From Rhodococcus sp. 14-2483-1-2 (GTDB lineage Bacteria; Actinomycetota; Actinomycetes; Mycobacteriales; Mycobacteriaceae): DNA of 64,000 bases. This document shows positions 62,635-64,000 of this stretch, piece by piece. Position 1 is the first letter of the stretch. Each line of letters starts with the position of its first letter. Position numbers and translations under genes: made by a program. The DNA lies in assembly GCF_002259405.1 (NCBI RefSeq), contig NZ_NPFW01000003.1, positions 62,001 to 126,000 on the forward strand. Direction: 5' to 3'. Under the pieces are notes generated by a model that worked only from the letters and a program-made list of their open reading frames with translations, did not search any database and was not told where the DNA came from.

Positions 62635-63471
62635 ATGACCCTCGGTCTCACCACTGCTGTTGTCGCCGCCATTTGCTACGGCGTCGGGTCGATCCTGCAG
62701 GCAGCCGCGGCACGCGGCACAGCCCAGGTCGAGGGACTCGATCCGCGGTTGCTCGTCCGGCTCCTGAGATCGTGGAAGTATCTGCTCGGAGTGGGCCTCG
62801 ACGGCCTCGGGTTCCTGCTCGGTCTCGTCGCCGTCCGTTCCCTCCCGCTGTTCGTCGTCCAGTCCATCGTGGCGAGCTTCCTCGCCATCACCGCCATCCT
62901 GGGCGCGATCTTCCTGAAAATGCCCCTCTCGCGCCGAGACAAGGTGGGTATCGCGGTCGTCGTCATCGGCCTCGTACTCGTCGGGTCCTCGGCGGCCGAG
63001 GACGCCGAGGTCGCCGTATCGGCGGCCGAGACCTGGGGGGTCCTCATCGCCACCGTCGTGCTCGTGGTGCTTGCCATCCCCGCAGGGCGGCTCAACGGTG
63101 CCGCGGGCGCGACGGCTATGGGTGCCGTGGCCGGCCTGGCTTTCGGGGCAACGGCAGTGGCAGCGCGGATGCTGCCCGACGACCTCGCGGCCATCCCCGC
63201 CAGCCCCGCCACCTGGGCGTTGGTGCTGGGCGGAGTGACCGCGCTCCTGACCTACTCGGTGGCCCTGCAGCGTGGCACCGTGACGCAGGCGACGGCCCCC
63301 GTCGTCGTGGGCGAGACCATCGCGCCTGCGATCGTCGGTTTGACTCTGCTGGGCGATGCACCACGGCCGGGATGGGGAATCGTTGCTGCGATCGGTTTCG
63401 TCATGGCTGTCGCCGGAGCGGTCAGCCTCGCTCGTCATGGAGAAATCGAGGAAGAGGCACCCACGACGTGA
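62635..63471 (+). CDS. DMT-superfamily (EamA/NIPA-like) membrane transporter
   Basis: The 278-residue protein has about nine hydrophobic helices (LTTAVVAAICYGVGSILQAA, SIVASFLAITAILGAIFL, VGIAVVVIGLVLVGSS, ATWALVLGGVTALLTYSVAL, GIVAAIGFVMAVAGAVSLA). The short charged loops and the TM3-4 pair SLPLFVVQSIVASFL match DMT-family proteins common in actinobacteria. Substrate unknown. The ATG at 62635 is used because it opens directly on TM1; an ATG at 62611 would add eight residues. It diverges from lysX and converges with the DUF998-like gene. Confidence 0.8.
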   Translation: MTLGLTTAVVAAICYGVGSILQAAAARGTAQVEGLDPRLLVRLLRSWKYLLGVGLDGLGFLLGLVAVRSLPLFVVQSIVASFLAITAILGAIFLKMPLSRRDKVGIAVVVIGLVLVGSSAAEDAEVAVSAAETWGVLIATVVLVVLAIPAGRLNGAAGATAMGAVAGLAFGATAVAARMLPDDLAAIPASPATWALVLGGVTALLTYSVALQRGTVTQATAPVVVGETIAPAIVGLTLLGDAPRPGWGIVAAIGFVMAVAGAVSLARHGEIEEEAPTT

Positions 63472-63475
63472 GCGC

Positions 63476-64000
63476 CTACTGTCGGCCCCGCGCCGCGACC
63501 ACCCCGAGGCAGACGATCCAGGCGCTGATGCCGACGATGTGAATGCGCTGGGACACACCCACAGCCGATGACGGCTCGGTGGCACTGTCGAAATACCCGA
63601 AGACGAGACTGGCGACCACTCCGACAATCCAGAAAGTCCACCACGCGAACCTTTTCAACCATCGAGAACCGGTGGTACGTGTCGCGAACCAGACCGCAGC
63701 GACACCGGTGAACAGTGCAACGTTGGAGAGCAGGCTTGCGCCATCGTGAATCTGCAACTGCAGCTGGTCGGACGGTGACGAACACGTGACGCTCGGGCCG
63801 CACGGGGCCGACACCACGGCGGCTGCGATTGCTCCGAGCGCAAAGACCACCGTCGCCCAGACAGCGACCTCACGCCACCACCCCGAGGGCAGCGCCGACC
63901 TCACCGGCGGCAGTAGCGCGACCACAAGCACGGCACACACGACGTCGGTGACGCGCAACAACACTGCGTACGGCTCCCCCGGGGCCTGCAATTCGCTGAC
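63476..64000 (-). CDS. DUF998-like membrane protein (5' end outside window)
   Basis: The frame is open to the right edge (its first visible codons read VSELQAPGEPYAV), so the start is missing and 174 residues are visible. The protein has five or so hydrophobic helices (VTDVVCAVLVVALLPPV, VAVWATVVFALGAIAAAVV, LLSNVALFTGVAAVWFA, FAWWTFWIVGVVASLVFGY, IHIVGISAWIVCLGVVA) and an extracytoplasmic loop with two cysteines (APCGPSVTCSSP). This fits DUF998 proteins, whose function is unknown. The codon at 63991 is TTG and is probably internal. Confidence 0.7.
   Translation of the reverse strand, partial: VSELQAPGEPYAVLLRVTDVVCAVLVVALLPPVRSALPSGWWREVAVWATVVFALGAIAAAVVSAPCGPSVTCSSPSDQLQLQIHDGASLLSNVALFTGVAAVWFATRTTGSRWLKRFAWWTFWIVGVVASLVFGYFDSATEPSSAVGVSQRIHIVGISAWIVCLGVVAARGRQ

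Noticed and set aside
62434..63627. Minus-strand frame of 397 codons opposite the DMT transporter
   Set aside because: Rich in Asp, Gly and His without domain similarity; the transporter frame has clear membrane helices.
1..64000. Mobile element, prophage, CRISPR array, rRNA or tRNA gene
   Set aside because: No transposase, integrase, phage structural gene, regular short repeats or tRNA-like cloverleaf was noticed. A scan with dedicated tools would be needed to exclude a tRNA fully.

Overview
The window looks like chromosomal DNA from a high-GC actinomycete of the Rhodococcus type (order Mycobacteriales). The evidence is: third positions rich in G and C; genes packed in operons with ATGA or GTGA start-stop overlaps; two mycofactocin-coupled short-chain dehydrogenases and an NDMA-dependent type alcohol dehydrogenase; a fused LysX (lysyl-phosphatidylglycerol synthase plus lysyl-tRNA synthetase); and a narGHJI operon. 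I saw no rRNA, tRNA, CRISPR array, transposase or phage gene.

Region 1 (1-11734) is a divergent catabolic cluster. Leftward run HyuA and HyuB (hydantoinase/oxoprolinase/acetone-carboxylase superfamily), a salicylate-type adenylating ligase and a flavin monooxygenase of the salicylyl-CoA 5-hydroxylase type, which is cut by the window edge. Rightward run a maleate isomerase, a VOC metalloenzyme, an 81-residue unknown protein, an alpha/beta hydrolase and an aromatic-acid type MFS importer. Two 14-bp inverted copies of one sequence sit in the divergent promoter. I infer CoA-dependent breakdown of a hydroxylated aromatic or heteroaromatic acid towards maleate and fumarate; the substrate is unknown.

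Region 2 (11717-18708) has a leftward operon of two mycofactocin-coupled SDRs, a MoxR-type AAA ATPase, a VWA protein and an epoxide hydrolase. Next to it a MarR regulator diverges from a phenolic acid decarboxylase and a cinnamoyl-ester type hydrolase, a small hydroxycinnamate unit. Region 3 (19148-22580) has a small secreted protein with a terminator, a UvrA2-like ATPase and a small DUF4190-like membrane protein.

Region 4 (22957-43152) is a broad acyl-CoA catabolic island: alcohol dehydrogenase, aldehyde dehydrogenase, MFS transporter, two SDRs, a possible AttH/CrtC-like protein, acyl-CoA ligase, TetR regulator, metallo-beta-lactamase-fold protein, tandem SnoaL-like protein, enoyl-CoA hydratase, both parts of a biotin-dependent acyl-CoA carboxylase, acyl-CoA dehydrogenase, FadB/FadJ-type fusion and thiolase. 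The content resembles the acyclic terpene (Atu) pathway: oxidise the alcohol to an acid, make the CoA ester, carboxylate a methyl branch, hydrate, then beta-oxidise. Several promoters carry related ACCAAAC or TACC/GGTA dyads, which suggests one local regulator, perhaps the TetR protein.

Region 5 (43252-54976) holds small unknown ORFs, the nitrate respiration operon narGHJI with narK, and beyond it a 31-codon ORF, a membrane-anchored protein and a PrsW-type protease. Region 6 (54992-64000) begins at a strong terminator and holds phosphoketolase, a basic amino acid type APC transporter and LysX, all leftward, then a DMT-family transporter and a DUF998-like protein cut by the right edge.
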